Source: Algoriphagus algorifonticola
GTDB taxonomy: Bacteria > Bacteroidota > Bacteroidia > Cytophagales > Cyclobacteriaceae
Direction of reading: 5' to 3'
DNA length: 64,000 nucleotides
Assembly: GCF_007655305.1 (NCBI RefSeq)
Contig: NZ_VLOG01000039.1
Span: forward strand, 1 to 64,000
Within the stretch, counting starts at the first letter, position 1; every line of letters starts with the position of its first letter. Below are positions 42,939 to 51,828 of this stretch, one piece after another. A program made the translations under genes and the position numbers. Under the pieces are notes generated by a model. That model ran no database searches and was not told where the DNA came from. It saw only the letters and a program-made list of their open reading frames with translations.

Positions 42939-45908
42939 TCAATTATCTCCAGCATTCCAGTAAGCCATTCGTTCCAGCGAGTTGACTTCGATGGAGTAAA
43001 AGCCGAATTCTTCTACTACTTTTCCTTGGATTCTGTAAATCGCCCGACCTTTGAAGGGATATTTTTTGACCACAGGAGGGAAGTGGACGGTATCTATCCA
43101 GTCTCCGTTCCTATCCAGAAAAGTCCCGAAGTTCATCACCTCTCCTTTCACTGTTCGGGTATATTTAACCGTTACCAAATAGCCCAAGACAGTTACCTGT
43201 TTGCCTAAGTACTGTGTCATCTCCCGGGCTTTGATTCCTTGAATGCTTTGGTCTTTGACCAGATGAAAAGGTGAGTCCAGTGGAAATTCCAGAATATCGA
43301 TCTGATCCAATATTTCCTGCCGGATATCTGTTTCGTCCAGATCGGGTACTTGAGGAGGCTTTTTTCCGAAACTGATTTCTGCTGTGGGAGATCGGAAGAG
43401 TTCGTGGGTGCTCACGACCGACTTCCTCTTATTTTGGAGGAAATGGGCTTCCCATAGGAGTTCTTGTTTGGTTTTTCCTGTAAAACGAAAACAGGTCATC
43501 CGGATCAAAATCAGAAGCTGCTCCAAGCCAATTTCTACCCTTGCCACAAAGTCTGCCAAGCCCAGAAAAGCACCATTCCTTCTGCGTTCAGTCAGTAGTT
43601 TTTCTACGGTGGCCTTTTCCAGGTATTTCATATGAATAAATCCCAGAAATACCGTCTTGCCATTGATACGGGTTAGGTATTCACTTTCATTGAGATGGGG
43701 AGCCTGAATCTCCGCGCCATTCATCCGCAGTTCGTGTACATAGAACTCGGTATGGTAAAAGCCCCCAAAATTATTGATCACTCCCACCATAAACTCCAGC
43801 GGGAAATAGGCTTTCAGGTACAGGCTTTGGTAGCTTTCCACGGCAAAAGAGGCCGAATGGCCTTTGGCAAAGGAATAACCTGCAAAGCTTTCGATCTGAT
43901 GCCAGACTTCTTTCGCTACCGAATCTTCTCTGCCCAGTTTTTTGCAATTGGCGAAAAACTGATCCTTTACCCGCTGAAATTCATCTTTGGAACGGGATTT
44001 TCCACTCATGCCCCGTCTCAGTACATCCGCTTCGGCGAGACTCAGCCCGGCAAAGTAATGGGCTACTTTGATCACATCTTCCTGATAGACCATGATGCCA
44101 TAAGTCTCCGGCATGATCTCCCACATGACCGGGTGTGCCTGCTTTCTTCGCTCTTCGCTGATGTGTCGGAGAATATACTCCCGCATCATTCCCGAGCGGG
44201 CTACTCCCGGGCGGATAATAGAGCTGGCAGCTACTAGTTCCAGGTAAGTATCCGCTTTCATCTTGGCCAGTAGCATGCGCATAGCTGGGGACTCCACATA
44301 GAAAGCACCGATGGTATGCCCAGTTTTTAGGTGTTCCTTGATTTTCGGATCCTTCTTAAACTTCTCCACCTGCCGGATATCCACTTTAATTCCCTGATTT
44401 TGGTAAATGATTTCCAAGGCAGATTTGATGTGTCCTAATCCCCGCTGACTTAGAATATCAAACTTGTGCAGTCCAATGTCCTCTGCAATGTGCATGTCAA
44501 TATGGGCTAGCGGGAAGCCCTTTGGCGGCATCTCCGTGGCGGTGTAGTAGTGGATGGGCTTATGGGAAATCAAAATTCCGCAGGCATGAATGGTCAGATG
44601 CGAAGGCATATCATGCAAGACTTTGGAATACTTGATGATCAATCTGTCAAATTGGTCCGGCTGATAGCCAGCTTTATCTGCATGATGGATCAGGGATTCG
44701 ATGTCAGTTTTGGGTAGCCCGAAGACTTTTCCCAATTCTCTCAGCATGGAATTGTACTGAAAAGTGCTGTAGGAACCCAAAAGAGCAACGTGTTCGTGCT
44801 TGCCCTGATTGTATTTGCGAAAGATATAATCGGTGACTTCATCCCGGTCGGTCCAGCTGAAATCAATATCAAAGTCGGGAGGATTTTCCCGGTAGAGATT
44901 GATAAAGCGCTCAAAGTACAGGTCTAATTCAATAGGATCCACATCCGTGATGCCCAGACAATAAGCCACGATGCTATTGGCTCCCGAGCCACGGCCCACA
45001 TGGTAGAAGTTGCGCTGCTGCGCAAAAGTGATAATATCGTAATTGATCAGGAAATAGGATACAAAGCCCTTTTGCTGGATGAGTTCCAGTTCCTTTTCTA
45101 TCCGCTGACTGATCTGTGGTCCGAGTTCCGGGTAGCGTCGGATAGCGCCTTTGAAAGTTTCCTGTCGCAGAAAATCAAAGTCTTCCCAGTCCGATCCCAG
45201 AATGTCTCGGCGATTTTTGACGGCTTGGAAGTAGAATGAAAACTGGCATTGTTCGAGCAGTTTCTGAGCGTTGACGAGTAGATAGCTGTGATTTTCGCAA
45301 CGGGCTATCATGTCAGCGTAGGAATAGAACTGATCACTGGGGTCAGCTTGCTCTTCCGGAGAAAGTTTGCTGAGCAGGGTATTCAAGTCCATGCTGCGTA
45401 AAAGACGGTGTGCATTAAACTCTAGTTTGGAACTGAAGGTCGCCGGCTGTAGGAGTACCAGTTTTTCTTTTTTCCGGTACCAAGGAGAGATGAGGAGCTT
45501 GTTGAGCTGCCCGGGATGCACGCCGATGAATTCATTTTCCCGCAGGTGAAAAGCTTTTTCAGAAAAGGGATAGATGATAAAGCTATGCTCAAATTCAGGA
45601 GCTCTAGGTTTGAATTCCCGCTTGTGGATCAAATGTTCCGATAGATGCTCATTCAGTTCAAAAAAGCCTTCCTGATTTCGCGCTAAACCGATGTACTGTT
45701 GCTGAACTCCATTACGGAAGTCGATGCCTACGACAGGATGAATGCCTGATTGCTGTGCCGCCCGGATAAAAGGGAATATACCGGCAGTACAATTGATATC
45801 GGTCAGTGCCAGGGCATCAAGTTTTTTGCCCTTCGCCTCAGCGATCAGCGCTTCCACAGACATCGTCCCGTATTTGAAGCTGAAATGAGAATGGCAATTT
45901 AAAAACAT
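42939..45908 (-). CDS. Short DnaE-type DNA polymerase III alpha subunit (DnaE2-like)
   Basis: The 989-residue protein is a complete C-family polymerase alpha subunit. A PHP domain opens it (NCHSHFSFKYGTMSVEALI), GRGSGANSIVAYCLGITDVDP lies at about 305-325, and the polymerase acidic motif PDFDIDFSW at 344-352 supplies Asp347 and Asp349. The thumb and finger blocks (YQEDVIKVAHYFAGLS, GYSFAKGHSASFAVESYQSL) are present, and an OB-fold region (VTVLGYLVTVKYTRT) near the C-terminus. It is about 200 residues shorter than a replicative DnaE. That length fits the mutagenic second polymerase that usually accompanies ImuA/ImuB, but neither is next to it. Confidence 0.9.
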   Translation of the reverse strand: MFLNCHSHFSFKYGTMSVEALIAEAKGKKLDALALTDINCTAGIFPFIRAAQQSGIHPVVGIDFRNGVQQQYIGLARNQEGFFELNEHLSEHLIHKREFKPRAPEFEHSFIIYPFSEKAFHLRENEFIGVHPGQLNKLLISPWYRKKEKLVLLQPATFSSKLEFNAHRLLRSMDLNTLLSKLSPEEQADPSDQFYSYADMIARCENHSYLLVNAQKLLEQCQFSFYFQAVKNRRDILGSDWEDFDFLRQETFKGAIRRYPELGPQISQRIEKELELIQQKGFVSYFLINYDIITFAQQRNFYHVGRGSGANSIVAYCLGITDVDPIELDLYFERFINLYRENPPDFDIDFSWTDRDEVTDYIFRKYNQGKHEHVALLGSYSTFQYNSMLRELGKVFGLPKTDIESLIHHADKAGYQPDQFDRLIIKYSKVLHDMPSHLTIHACGILISHKPIHYYTATEMPPKGFPLAHIDMHIAEDIGLHKFDILSQRGLGHIKSALEIIYQNQGIKVDIRQVEKFKKDPKIKEHLKTGHTIGAFYVESPAMRMLLAKMKADTYLELVAASSIIRPGVARSGMMREYILRHISEERRKQAHPVMWEIMPETYGIMVYQEDVIKVAHYFAGLSLAEADVLRRGMSGKSRSKDEFQRVKDQFFANCKKLGREDSVAKEVWHQIESFAGYSFAKGHSASFAVESYQSLYLKAYFPLEFMVGVINNFGGFYHTEFYVHELRMNGAEIQAPHLNESEYLTRINGKTVFLGFIHMKYLEKATVEKLLTERRRNGAFLGLADFVARVEIGLEQLLILIRMTCFRFTGKTKQELLWEAHFLQNKRKSVVSTHELFRSPTAEISFGKKPPQVPDLDETDIRQEILDQIDILEFPLDSPFHLVKDQSIQGIKAREMTQYLGKQVTVLGYLVTVKYTRTVKGEVMNFGTFLDRNGDWIDTVHFPPVVKKYPFKGRAIYRIQGKVVEEFGFYSIEVNSLERMAYWNAGDN

Positions 45909-46376
45909 TGATGATTTACGATTTTTGAATTACGGGGTGTAGGAGAATCTTTGTTTTGGCCGCTGTTGTCCTGCTTCTCCAGAAGCTGGACTAGATTTGC
46001 ATTAATGCTGTTTCTAGAAAAGCAGCATAACTGAGACTTTTTAGAGGCTTATTTCTGTAAGCTAAATGTCAATATTATTAACATTTATATGTTTATAATG
46101 TAAACAAAAAGTACTCTTCCTGTCAAGTATTTTGATAGGTTTTGGAAGAAAATGTCAGAAAAGTAAATTTTGAATTTGGATATCCGCTTTCTTACCAGTA
46201 TTGACAGAAATACGGCTTATTGTCTGCTAAAAGGATCAGAATCCGGAAGCTTCGCCTGTCAGCCGTGGCTGGGTCTTCGGTCTCCGATCGCCTGTACTGA
46301 GCGAAGTCGAAGTATCCAACCAGTCAAGCAAAGAAAATAAGGCAACTGGCATGATTGCGGAAGTCAGACTTTGAAT
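45909..46376. other. Intergenic region with a repeat fragment
   Basis: 468 bases between two minus-strand genes. AT-rich; at about 46258-46320 a fragment resembles the inverted-repeat family of 10540 and 23315 (CTGAGCGAAGTCGAAGTATC after GTCTTCGGTCTCCGATCGCC). No gene or promoter was identified for the polymerase downstream of it. Confidence 0.5.
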
Positions 46377-46937
46377 TTAGTCTATTTTGATTCCATATTT
46401 TTCCAATAATCCGGGTAGGCCATACAAATCAAATCGGGCTCCTTTGATTTTATTGATTTCAGGATCTAGACGGAGATTTTGGGTATTTCGGAAATCAACT
46501 TTCTCCAAGACAGTCTGATCAAATACTGTCCCGGATAAGTCAGAGCCTTGAAAGTTTACCTCAGTCAGATTGCATTGGCTGAAGTCTACCTCAGTCAGTT
46601 TGCAATTTTGAAAGACTGACTTTTTAAGTTGGAGATTGAAAAAGTTGCTGTAATCCAGCTGACAGTTTTGGAAATTGAATTCCAATAAAAATGGGTTGGC
46701 TGTATTGAAATGCACGCCCAGCACTTTACAGTTTTCGAATTTGACAAGCTGAAAGGCTACTTTAAATACCTTGGCATTGCTCCAGTCGCAGGATTTGAAA
46801 ACACAATTCTCAAAAGAACTTCCATGAAAATTGAAATTGGAGAAATTGCAGTTCTCGAAGCAGCAGGAATCATACTCACCAATTTCAAACTCAATTTGGG
46901 TCAGGTTAATAAACTTTTGATCGGAAAAGTAGGCCAT
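46377..46937 (-). CDS. Pentapeptide-repeat protein
   Basis: The 186-residue protein is mostly pentapeptide repeats of the A(D/N)LXX-like type with F or L at the centre: FENCNFSNFNFHGSSFENCVF, LTEVDFSQCNLTEVNFQGSDLSG and similar. About 30 repeats would fold into a four-sided right-handed helix. Such proteins can mimic DNA and protect gyrase from quinolones (Qnr-like), or act as scaffolds; this one ends with a short helix-like tail (LDPEINKIKGARFDLYGL), reminiscent of McbG/Qnr relatives. No function can be fixed. Confidence 0.88.
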   Translation of the reverse strand: MAYFSDQKFINLTQIEFEIGEYDSCCFENCNFSNFNFHGSSFENCVFKSCDWSNAKVFKVAFQLVKFENCKVLGVHFNTANPFLLEFNFQNCQLDYSNFFNLQLKKSVFQNCKLTEVDFSQCNLTEVNFQGSDLSGTVFDQTVLEKVDFRNTQNLRLDPEINKIKGARFDLYGLPGLLEKYGIKID

Positions 46938-46950
46938 GATTTATACCGGA

Positions 46951-47763
46951 TTAAATGCCTGCCAAATCCCATTTTGCAATGGTGTCTTGGATCAATTTCA
47001 GCACTTTGTCATTGACTTTTCGGAAGTATTCGTCTGCTTGGTTTTGGTCAAAATTTGGATAGCCCTGTCCTTCCTGATAGAGTCCGATTGATGAAGGGAA
47101 AGGAACTGCGGACCAAGCTCTATTTTGTGGGTAGGCTGTAGCCTGATTGGGATTGTATCGTTCTTTGTGAACTAGACTAGGATCAATAGCCTGAATATAG
47201 GCTGTCTCATTCAAACCTGCATGACCTCCATCTTCCTTAAAAACTTCCATGGTCACATCCGAAGCATAGGTCCACCAGTTGATCACTAAAGTGCGAACAC
47301 CCAATTCATTGGAAACTTTTTCGGCAACCTGTTGGAGAACGGCAGTTTGACCTCCACCATGACCATTCAGGATAATGATGTTTTTAAAACCATTTCTGGC
47401 CAGCCCTTTCAAAATATCCCGGATAAAAGGGGCATAGGCTTCTTCTGAAATTTGAAAAGCCCCCGGATAATTTGCCATGGAGCCGGTGATTCCATAGTTG
47501 AGGGTGGGAGCGATGAGCGCATTCAGTTTGCCTGCCAGATCTTTGGCCATAGCAAATGGGGCAGTATTATCAGCACCGTTGTTGATAACGCCATGCGGTT
47601 CTAAAGTGCCAGTAGGTAAGAGGACAGTGTTGATTTTTTCTGGGACAAATTCTGCAAACTCCATCCAGTTAATTCTATCCATTTCCCGTGTACTGGGATT
47701 TTGCGGATAGGCATGATTTACTAAGCAAAATAAGGTCAGGAGGGTGGCTAAAATACTTTTCAT
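46951..47763 (-). CDS. Exported creatininase-family amidohydrolase
   Basis: With the ATG at 47763 the protein has a signal peptide (MKSILATLLTLFCLVNHAYPQ) and then a creatininase-fold domain: LLPTGTLEPHGVINNGADN with metal-binding Glu, His and Asp, NGHGGGQTAVLQQ (His), and GHAGLNETAYIQAIDP (Glu). These enzymes hydrolyse cyclic amides such as creatinine or the formylamino sugar intermediates of riboflavin and deazaflavin pathways; here the export signal suggests a periplasmic substrate. Its start lies 14 bases from the end of the histidine kinase gene. Confidence 0.87.
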   Translation of the reverse strand: MKSILATLLTLFCLVNHAYPQNPSTREMDRINWMEFAEFVPEKINTVLLPTGTLEPHGVINNGADNTAPFAMAKDLAGKLNALIAPTLNYGITGSMANYPGAFQISEEAYAPFIRDILKGLARNGFKNIIILNGHGGGQTAVLQQVAEKVSNELGVRTLVINWWTYASDVTMEVFKEDGGHAGLNETAYIQAIDPSLVHKERYNPNQATAYPQNRAWSAVPFPSSIGLYQEGQGYPNFDQNQADEYFRKVNDKVLKLIQDTIAKWDLAGI

Positions 47764-47777
47764 CAGTGACATCTGTT

Positions 47778-49664
47778 TTAGTAGGAGATTTTGTCTGTTT
47801 GCTTGTTTTTTTTGATTTTTTCAAAACTCAAAATGATTTCGGTACCTTTTCCTACCTCACTTTTGATCTCGAAAATTCCTTGATTTTTATCCATAAATTG
47901 TTTTACAAGCTGCAAGCCCAAACCTGTTCCTTTTTCATTTTGGGTTCCGTCGGTTGATTTAACGCGTACCAGTCGGGATTTAATTTCCTCTAATTTTTCA
48001 GCATCAATTCCTATTCCGAAGTCCTTTATGTGGAGTTTTTGATAAGTTTCCTCTTCATCTGACAGCCAGATATGAATTTGACTGTTTGGTTTTGAAAACT
48101 TGATGGCATTGTGAAGACAGTTTTGAAAAATGATACTGATTTGATGAGGGTCAACCAGTACTTTTTCAGCGCTTTCTAAGTCTGAATAAGCAATTTGAAT
48201 GTTCTTACTGCTTGTTTGATATTCCAAATGTGCAATTTGATCTCTAAGCATTGGAGAAAGCTGAGTTTCCACCCTATTAGTTAATATTCCATCTAATTGA
48301 GCATGAGACCATCGGAGAAGCTCGTTGAGCATTTGCTCTGTTTCAGTTACTTGTCGAATCAGCATTTTTCTTACTTTTTGAGATTCTGATTCGCTCAAGA
48401 AACCTTTCTCTTCAATTTCCAAAAGTTGCTTTACAGAATTTATTGGGGATTTCAAATCATGGGAAAGGATTGAAAAGAGTTTATTTTTCTCCTCATTGAT
48501 GGCTTCCAGTTTTTGGTTTTGGTTTTCTATTTCCGATTGTTTGGCTTCTAACTGGAAATTGATCTCATCTTTTTGTTTCAAAAGCTTGGCATACAATAAA
48601 AAACCAATTACTGTCACTATTAGAGCAATAATCAAAGTGATGGTCAGTTTGCTGTTGAAAACTGCTTCTTGCTCAGCAATTTCTTTTTCTTTTAGCAAAC
48701 TCAAATTGTCGGCAGCTGTAAGCTGTAATTGAAGGTAACTGATTTCGGAGTTTTTATTTTCACTGTAGAGGCTATCTGAATAGGCTTTATTGAGTTTAGT
48801 GTATCTCAAAGCATTAGCATAGTCTCCAAGATTTTCATAAGCTTTTGCAATTACTTTGGTAGCCCTTTCCTTATCCCAAAATGCTTTGGCTTTTTCAGCA
48901 AGCTGCTCAGCAATAAGTCCATATTGCAATGCTTTACTGGGGTTTTCTCGAACCAGGTAGATTTCCGCCAATCCGGTATTGGCAAATGTTTTCTCCCAAG
49001 TAGTAACTTCTGGTTTGATACTCAAGACTCTGGTATAAAACTCTTCTGCCTGAGTTAGGTCATTTAGTTCAAAATTTATCTTGGCAAAGCGGTTTAAAGC
49101 CATTGCGTACAATGGTTTTTCTTTGAATTTTTCCAATAGGTTCAATGCAGTGGTCAGGGATTCATTTGCCTTTTGGTATTGCTTTAGCTCCATCTCCGCA
49201 ATGCTTTTATTGAAATAGCTCTTGCCTAGCCCATAATCATCCACTAATTCTCTGTTTAGTCGAATACATCGTTCCCAGATTTCAATGGCCCTGGCATAAT
49301 TATGCTGACTCAGGTAGATAAGTCCGCGTCCATTTAAAGCATAGGCCAATTCTTTTTTGTCGGGGTTTCTGTTGAAAATATCATTTGCTTTAGAAAAATT
49401 TCGCATGGACTCTGCATAATTTCCCCTGACATAATGCAGAGAACCTAGCATATTGACCACTCTTCCTAAGTCTTTCTCATCCTGAGATTCCATGGCCAAT
49501 TTTTCGGCTTCCTCAAGAAACATCTTTGCACTGTCCCAGTCTACATATAAGTATTTTTCACCTTGGGTAAGCAAAGAGTCAATTTCTTTTTTATCCTGAG
49601 CTAGGCATAAGAAGGTGCTGAGTGAAAAAAATAAAATTGATACAAATCTAAAATAGGGTATCAT
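47778..49664 (-). CDS. TPR sensor histidine kinase
   Basis: The 628-residue protein has a signal peptide or first TM (about 4-22), a periplasmic array of TPR-like helices (about 30-315), one membrane segment (340-359; TITLIIALIVTVIGFLLYAK), a coiled coil, a dimerisation domain with phospho-accepting His402 (LFSILSHDLKSPINS) and a catalytic domain: N-box HNAIKFSKPNSQI, DFGIGIDAEKLEEI and GTGLGLQLVKQF. No response regulator is adjacent, so it is an orphan kinase. The Bacteroidota TPR-HK arrangement is common. The creatininase gene follows directly. Confidence 0.92.
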   Translation of the reverse strand: MIPYFRFVSILFFSLSTFLCLAQDKKEIDSLLTQGEKYLYVDWDSAKMFLEEAEKLAMESQDEKDLGRVVNMLGSLHYVRGNYAESMRNFSKANDIFNRNPDKKELAYALNGRGLIYLSQHNYARAIEIWERCIRLNRELVDDYGLGKSYFNKSIAEMELKQYQKANESLTTALNLLEKFKEKPLYAMALNRFAKINFELNDLTQAEEFYTRVLSIKPEVTTWEKTFANTGLAEIYLVRENPSKALQYGLIAEQLAEKAKAFWDKERATKVIAKAYENLGDYANALRYTKLNKAYSDSLYSENKNSEISYLQLQLTAADNLSLLKEKEIAEQEAVFNSKLTITLIIALIVTVIGFLLYAKLLKQKDEINFQLEAKQSEIENQNQKLEAINEEKNKLFSILSHDLKSPINSVKQLLEIEEKGFLSESESQKVRKMLIRQVTETEQMLNELLRWSHAQLDGILTNRVETQLSPMLRDQIAHLEYQTSSKNIQIAYSDLESAEKVLVDPHQISIIFQNCLHNAIKFSKPNSQIHIWLSDEEETYQKLHIKDFGIGIDAEKLEEIKSRLVRVKSTDGTQNEKGTGLGLQLVKQFMDKNQGIFEIKSEVGKGTEIILSFEKIKKNKQTDKISY

Positions 49665-49950
49665 GACTTGATTAAAACAAAGGCTTAATGAATGATTGAA
49701 TTTAAATCAAGCTTTGGAAATTAAAAATTGAATTGAAGAAGAATTCTGTTTTTAATAGGGGCTTCAAACTTGAATTTTTTTTAAGCTAAATCCAAACTGC
49801 CTTCCATTCTCGTATCTGTTTTAAGATAGTTTATATGTAAAAAATTTAAATCTGGTAAATAATTAAATAGTTAATCAAAACCTACTGATCGGACTATTGA
49901 ATAGATGTCCATTGAAAAGCATAATTTTTTGAATAGTTGAGTTGGGTAAA
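49665..49950. other. AT-rich region upstream of the kinase
   Basis: Contains the start region of the minus-strand kinase. A TTTTAAGATAGTTTATATG-like AT stretch near 49820 is seen, but no clean -7/-33 pair in either direction. No frame above about 30 residues with gene character. Confidence 0.45.
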
Positions 49951-49979
49951 ATGTCGCTCCGAAAGGGGCGGCATTTTTG
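49951..49979 (+). terminator. Hairpin with T run, plus strand, without an upstream plus-strand gene
   Basis: ATGTCGCTCC-GAAA-GGGGCGGCAT, then TTTTT. Two G-U pairs would form in RNA. It resembles the hairpin at 33752-33769. The nearest plus-strand gene ends at 40418, so either it is a dispersed hairpin or it ends an unseen small RNA. Confidence 0.6.
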
Positions 49980-49982
49980 TTT

Positions 49983-50018
49983 AAAAAAAGCAGGCAATGA
50001 ATTAAAGCCTGCTTTTTT
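49983..50018 (-). terminator. Bidirectional intrinsic terminator after the lipoprotein gene
   Basis: A hairpin GCAGGC/GCCTGC with A7 on one side and T6 on the other lies 8 bases after the minus-strand stop at 50026 and can stop transcription in both directions. Confidence 0.75.
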
Positions 50019-50025
50019 CATCAAA

Positions 50026-50634
50026 TTAGTCCAAACATTTAACAGTAGGATTCCACTTCACGAATATTCCTTCCGGATTATTTTTCCAAACCCAGACATG
50101 AAGTTGATAGTTTCTGAAAGGAAGAGGTAAGGGAGGCTGAACTTCTTCAAATTCTTGATTTCCGAAATATGGGACATCTTCATTTTCTAAATCCCATAAG
50201 TCTGCTACAATTACAAACTCCACTCCAACAAGTCTCATCCTTCCATTGGATTGTTCTTCATAAAGCAAAGCTTCAGGTTGGGTGGGGTCAAATTCTCCAT
50301 CAACTTCAGGAAAATTGACAAAATGATACCCCATTCCTCCATCTGGAGAAGCAACGCAATCTGAACCTTGGATATAGCCATCATCTATAGCAACATCAAA
50401 TTTTTGATATTTAGCTGTAGCAGCTCTTAAGTTTGCTAACATACTAAGTGTCATAGGATCCATCCGAAGATTTTCCAGCGGGTTGGGAAATGGACTATCT
50501 TCCAAATATTCAAGTTGAGGATCATTCATCGGATACACAGTTTCTATGTCATTTGGAATACAAGAGCTTATTAGAAAAATCAGCAATAAGCATAGGGAGG
50601 GTATTAAGGAATAATTTCCTTTTAAAGATTTCAT
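50026..50634 (-). CDS. Hypothetical lipoprotein
   Basis: I use the ATG at 50634; an earlier ATG at 50718 precedes a non-hydrophobic extension. The signal (SLIPSLCLLLIFLISSC) ends in a lipid Cys at about 25. The mature part, about 178 residues, is acidic and hydrophobic in mixture (YLEDSPFPNPLENLRMDPMTL, GYHFVNFPEVDGEFDP, WVWKNNPEGIFVKWNP) and looks like a single beta domain. I do not recognise the family. Alone between a terminator and a GNAT gene. Confidence 0.7.
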   Translation of the reverse strand: MKSLKGNYSLIPSLCLLLIFLISSCIPNDIETVYPMNDPQLEYLEDSPFPNPLENLRMDPMTLSMLANLRAATAKYQKFDVAIDDGYIQGSDCVASPDGGMGYHFVNFPEVDGEFDPTQPEALLYEEQSNGRMRLVGVEFVIVADLWDLENEDVPYFGNQEFEEVQPPLPLPFRNYQLHVWVWKNNPEGIFVKWNPTVKCLD

Positions 50635-50781
50635 AAGTGTTAGGTTTTGTTGGGAAGTAAAGAATAGATAAAAACTCCTTGACGGAGACCGAGAGCATCC
50701 CTCAATGGGAGGTTTCAAGGTTAATAAATAAAATTAAGTGACTGAATATAAGTAAATTGAATGGATTATTCTAATTTAAGG

Positions 50782-51339
50782 TTAGACTAAATCTCCACCG
50801 ATTGAACTATCCAAAGAAATTTTAAAAAGGCTGAAAGGCTGTAATCTGGGATGATTTAAAAGTTCAGGATGCTCAAATTCCTCTATAAATTTCATTCCGA
50901 TTTTACGCATCACTTGTAAGGAGGCATGATTTGCTGAAGTGGCGTAAGAATATATTTCTTCTAAGCCTAACTGTGAGGCATAACCTATGCAGGCGAGGGC
51001 TCCTTCGGATGCCAAACCTTGGTTCCAATGCTTTTTTCCCAATCTCCAACCTATATCAATACAGGGAGTGAAACTTGCTTCAAAATCTCTTTTCCCCAAA
51101 CCTATAGTTCCGGCCAACTCACCGCTTGCTAAAATGTCAACCGCGAAATAGCAAAAGCCATATGTTTGAAAGTTTTGATTCATTCTCTTGATGCGCTTTT
51201 GGCTTTCTTCCAAAGTGAATGGTTTTTCGAAAAAATGCATGATCTCGGGGTCTGAATCGATTTCAAAAATGGCCTCCAAGTCGGATTCAAACCAAGTTCG
51301 AAAACCTAACCTTTCACTTTGGAAAATATATTTCTTCAT
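50782..51339 (-). CDS. GNAT acetyltransferase, RimJ/RimL type
   Basis: The 185-residue protein begins with SERLGFRTWFESDLEAIFEI, the RimJ/RimL N-terminal pattern. IGWRLGKKHWNQGLASEGALACIGYA (with GxGxA-like GLASEG) and NHASLQVMRKIGMKFIEEFEH complete the acetyl-CoA fold. It likely acetylates a small amine or a protein N-terminus. Its ATG overlaps the end of the VOC gene upstream by 4 bases (ATGA), so the two are co-translated. Confidence 0.9.
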   Translation of the reverse strand: MKKYIFQSERLGFRTWFESDLEAIFEIDSDPEIMHFFEKPFTLEESQKRIKRMNQNFQTYGFCYFAVDILASGELAGTIGLGKRDFEASFTPCIDIGWRLGKKHWNQGLASEGALACIGYASQLGLEEIYSYATSANHASLQVMRKIGMKFIEEFEHPELLNHPRLQPFSLFKISLDSSIGGDLV

Positions 51340-51827
51340 GGATTTAATTCACTGAGCAAAGAATTAATATCAAGTCTTCTAGTATACATGGTCAGTTCTC
51401 CCGATTCATCCTTGGGCCAGAGGTTCCTAGGTCTATCCCAATATAACTCTACGCCATTTTCATCAGGATCATCCAAATACAAAGCTTCAGAGACTCCATG
51501 ATCTGCAGCTCCTGTCAGTGGGTAGGATTGATCTGTCAGCCTTTTGAAAAGAATAGCTAGATCCTTTCTTTCAGGAAGAAGAATTGCTGTGTGAAACAAA
51601 CCGGGTGAGTTTCTTGGGGCAGGAGGGGAGTTCTTACTTTGCCAGGTATTCAACCCTATGTGATGATGATATCCTCCCGCTGAGATAAAAGCTGCATCTT
51701 TTCCATATCTCATCATTAATTCAAAACCCAAGAGCCCACAATAAAAGTCAATCGATCGCTCCAGGTCACTCACTTTCAAGTGAACATGGCCAATGCTGGT
51801 TCCAGAGGGAATTTTGTAAATATCCAT
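51336..51827 (-). CDS. VOC-family protein (glyoxalase/extradiol dioxygenase fold)
   Basis: I use the ATG at 51827, giving 163 residues; an earlier ATG lies in the previous gene. The paired beta-alpha-beta-beta-beta fold is visible: IGHVHLKVSDLERSIDFYCG, HHIGLNTW, GLFHTAILLPERKDLAILFKRL and DPDENGVELYWDRP. Metal ligands are the early His, the second-module His and the Glu. It may be a dioxygenase or lyase-like enzyme; the type resembles the two-module CatE-like family. The GH67 gene ends 1 base upstream, and the GNAT gene overlaps its end. Confidence 0.88.
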   Translation of the reverse strand: MDIYKIPSGTSIGHVHLKVSDLERSIDFYCGLLGFELMMRYGKDAAFISAGGYHHHIGLNTWQSKNSPPAPRNSPGLFHTAILLPERKDLAILFKRLTDQSYPLTGAADHGVSEALYLDDPDENGVELYWDRPRNLWPKDESGELTMYTRRLDINSLLSELNP

Positions 51828-51828
51828 A

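Noticed and set aside
43695..44237. 180-codon plus-strand frame opposite the DNA polymerase gene
   Set aside because: Antisense shadow in a long GC-richer gene; no domain seen.
46377..46937. Pentapeptide protein as a quinolone-resistance Qnr
   Set aside because: Repeat architecture alone does not show gyrase protection; the loops that define Qnr were not recognised.
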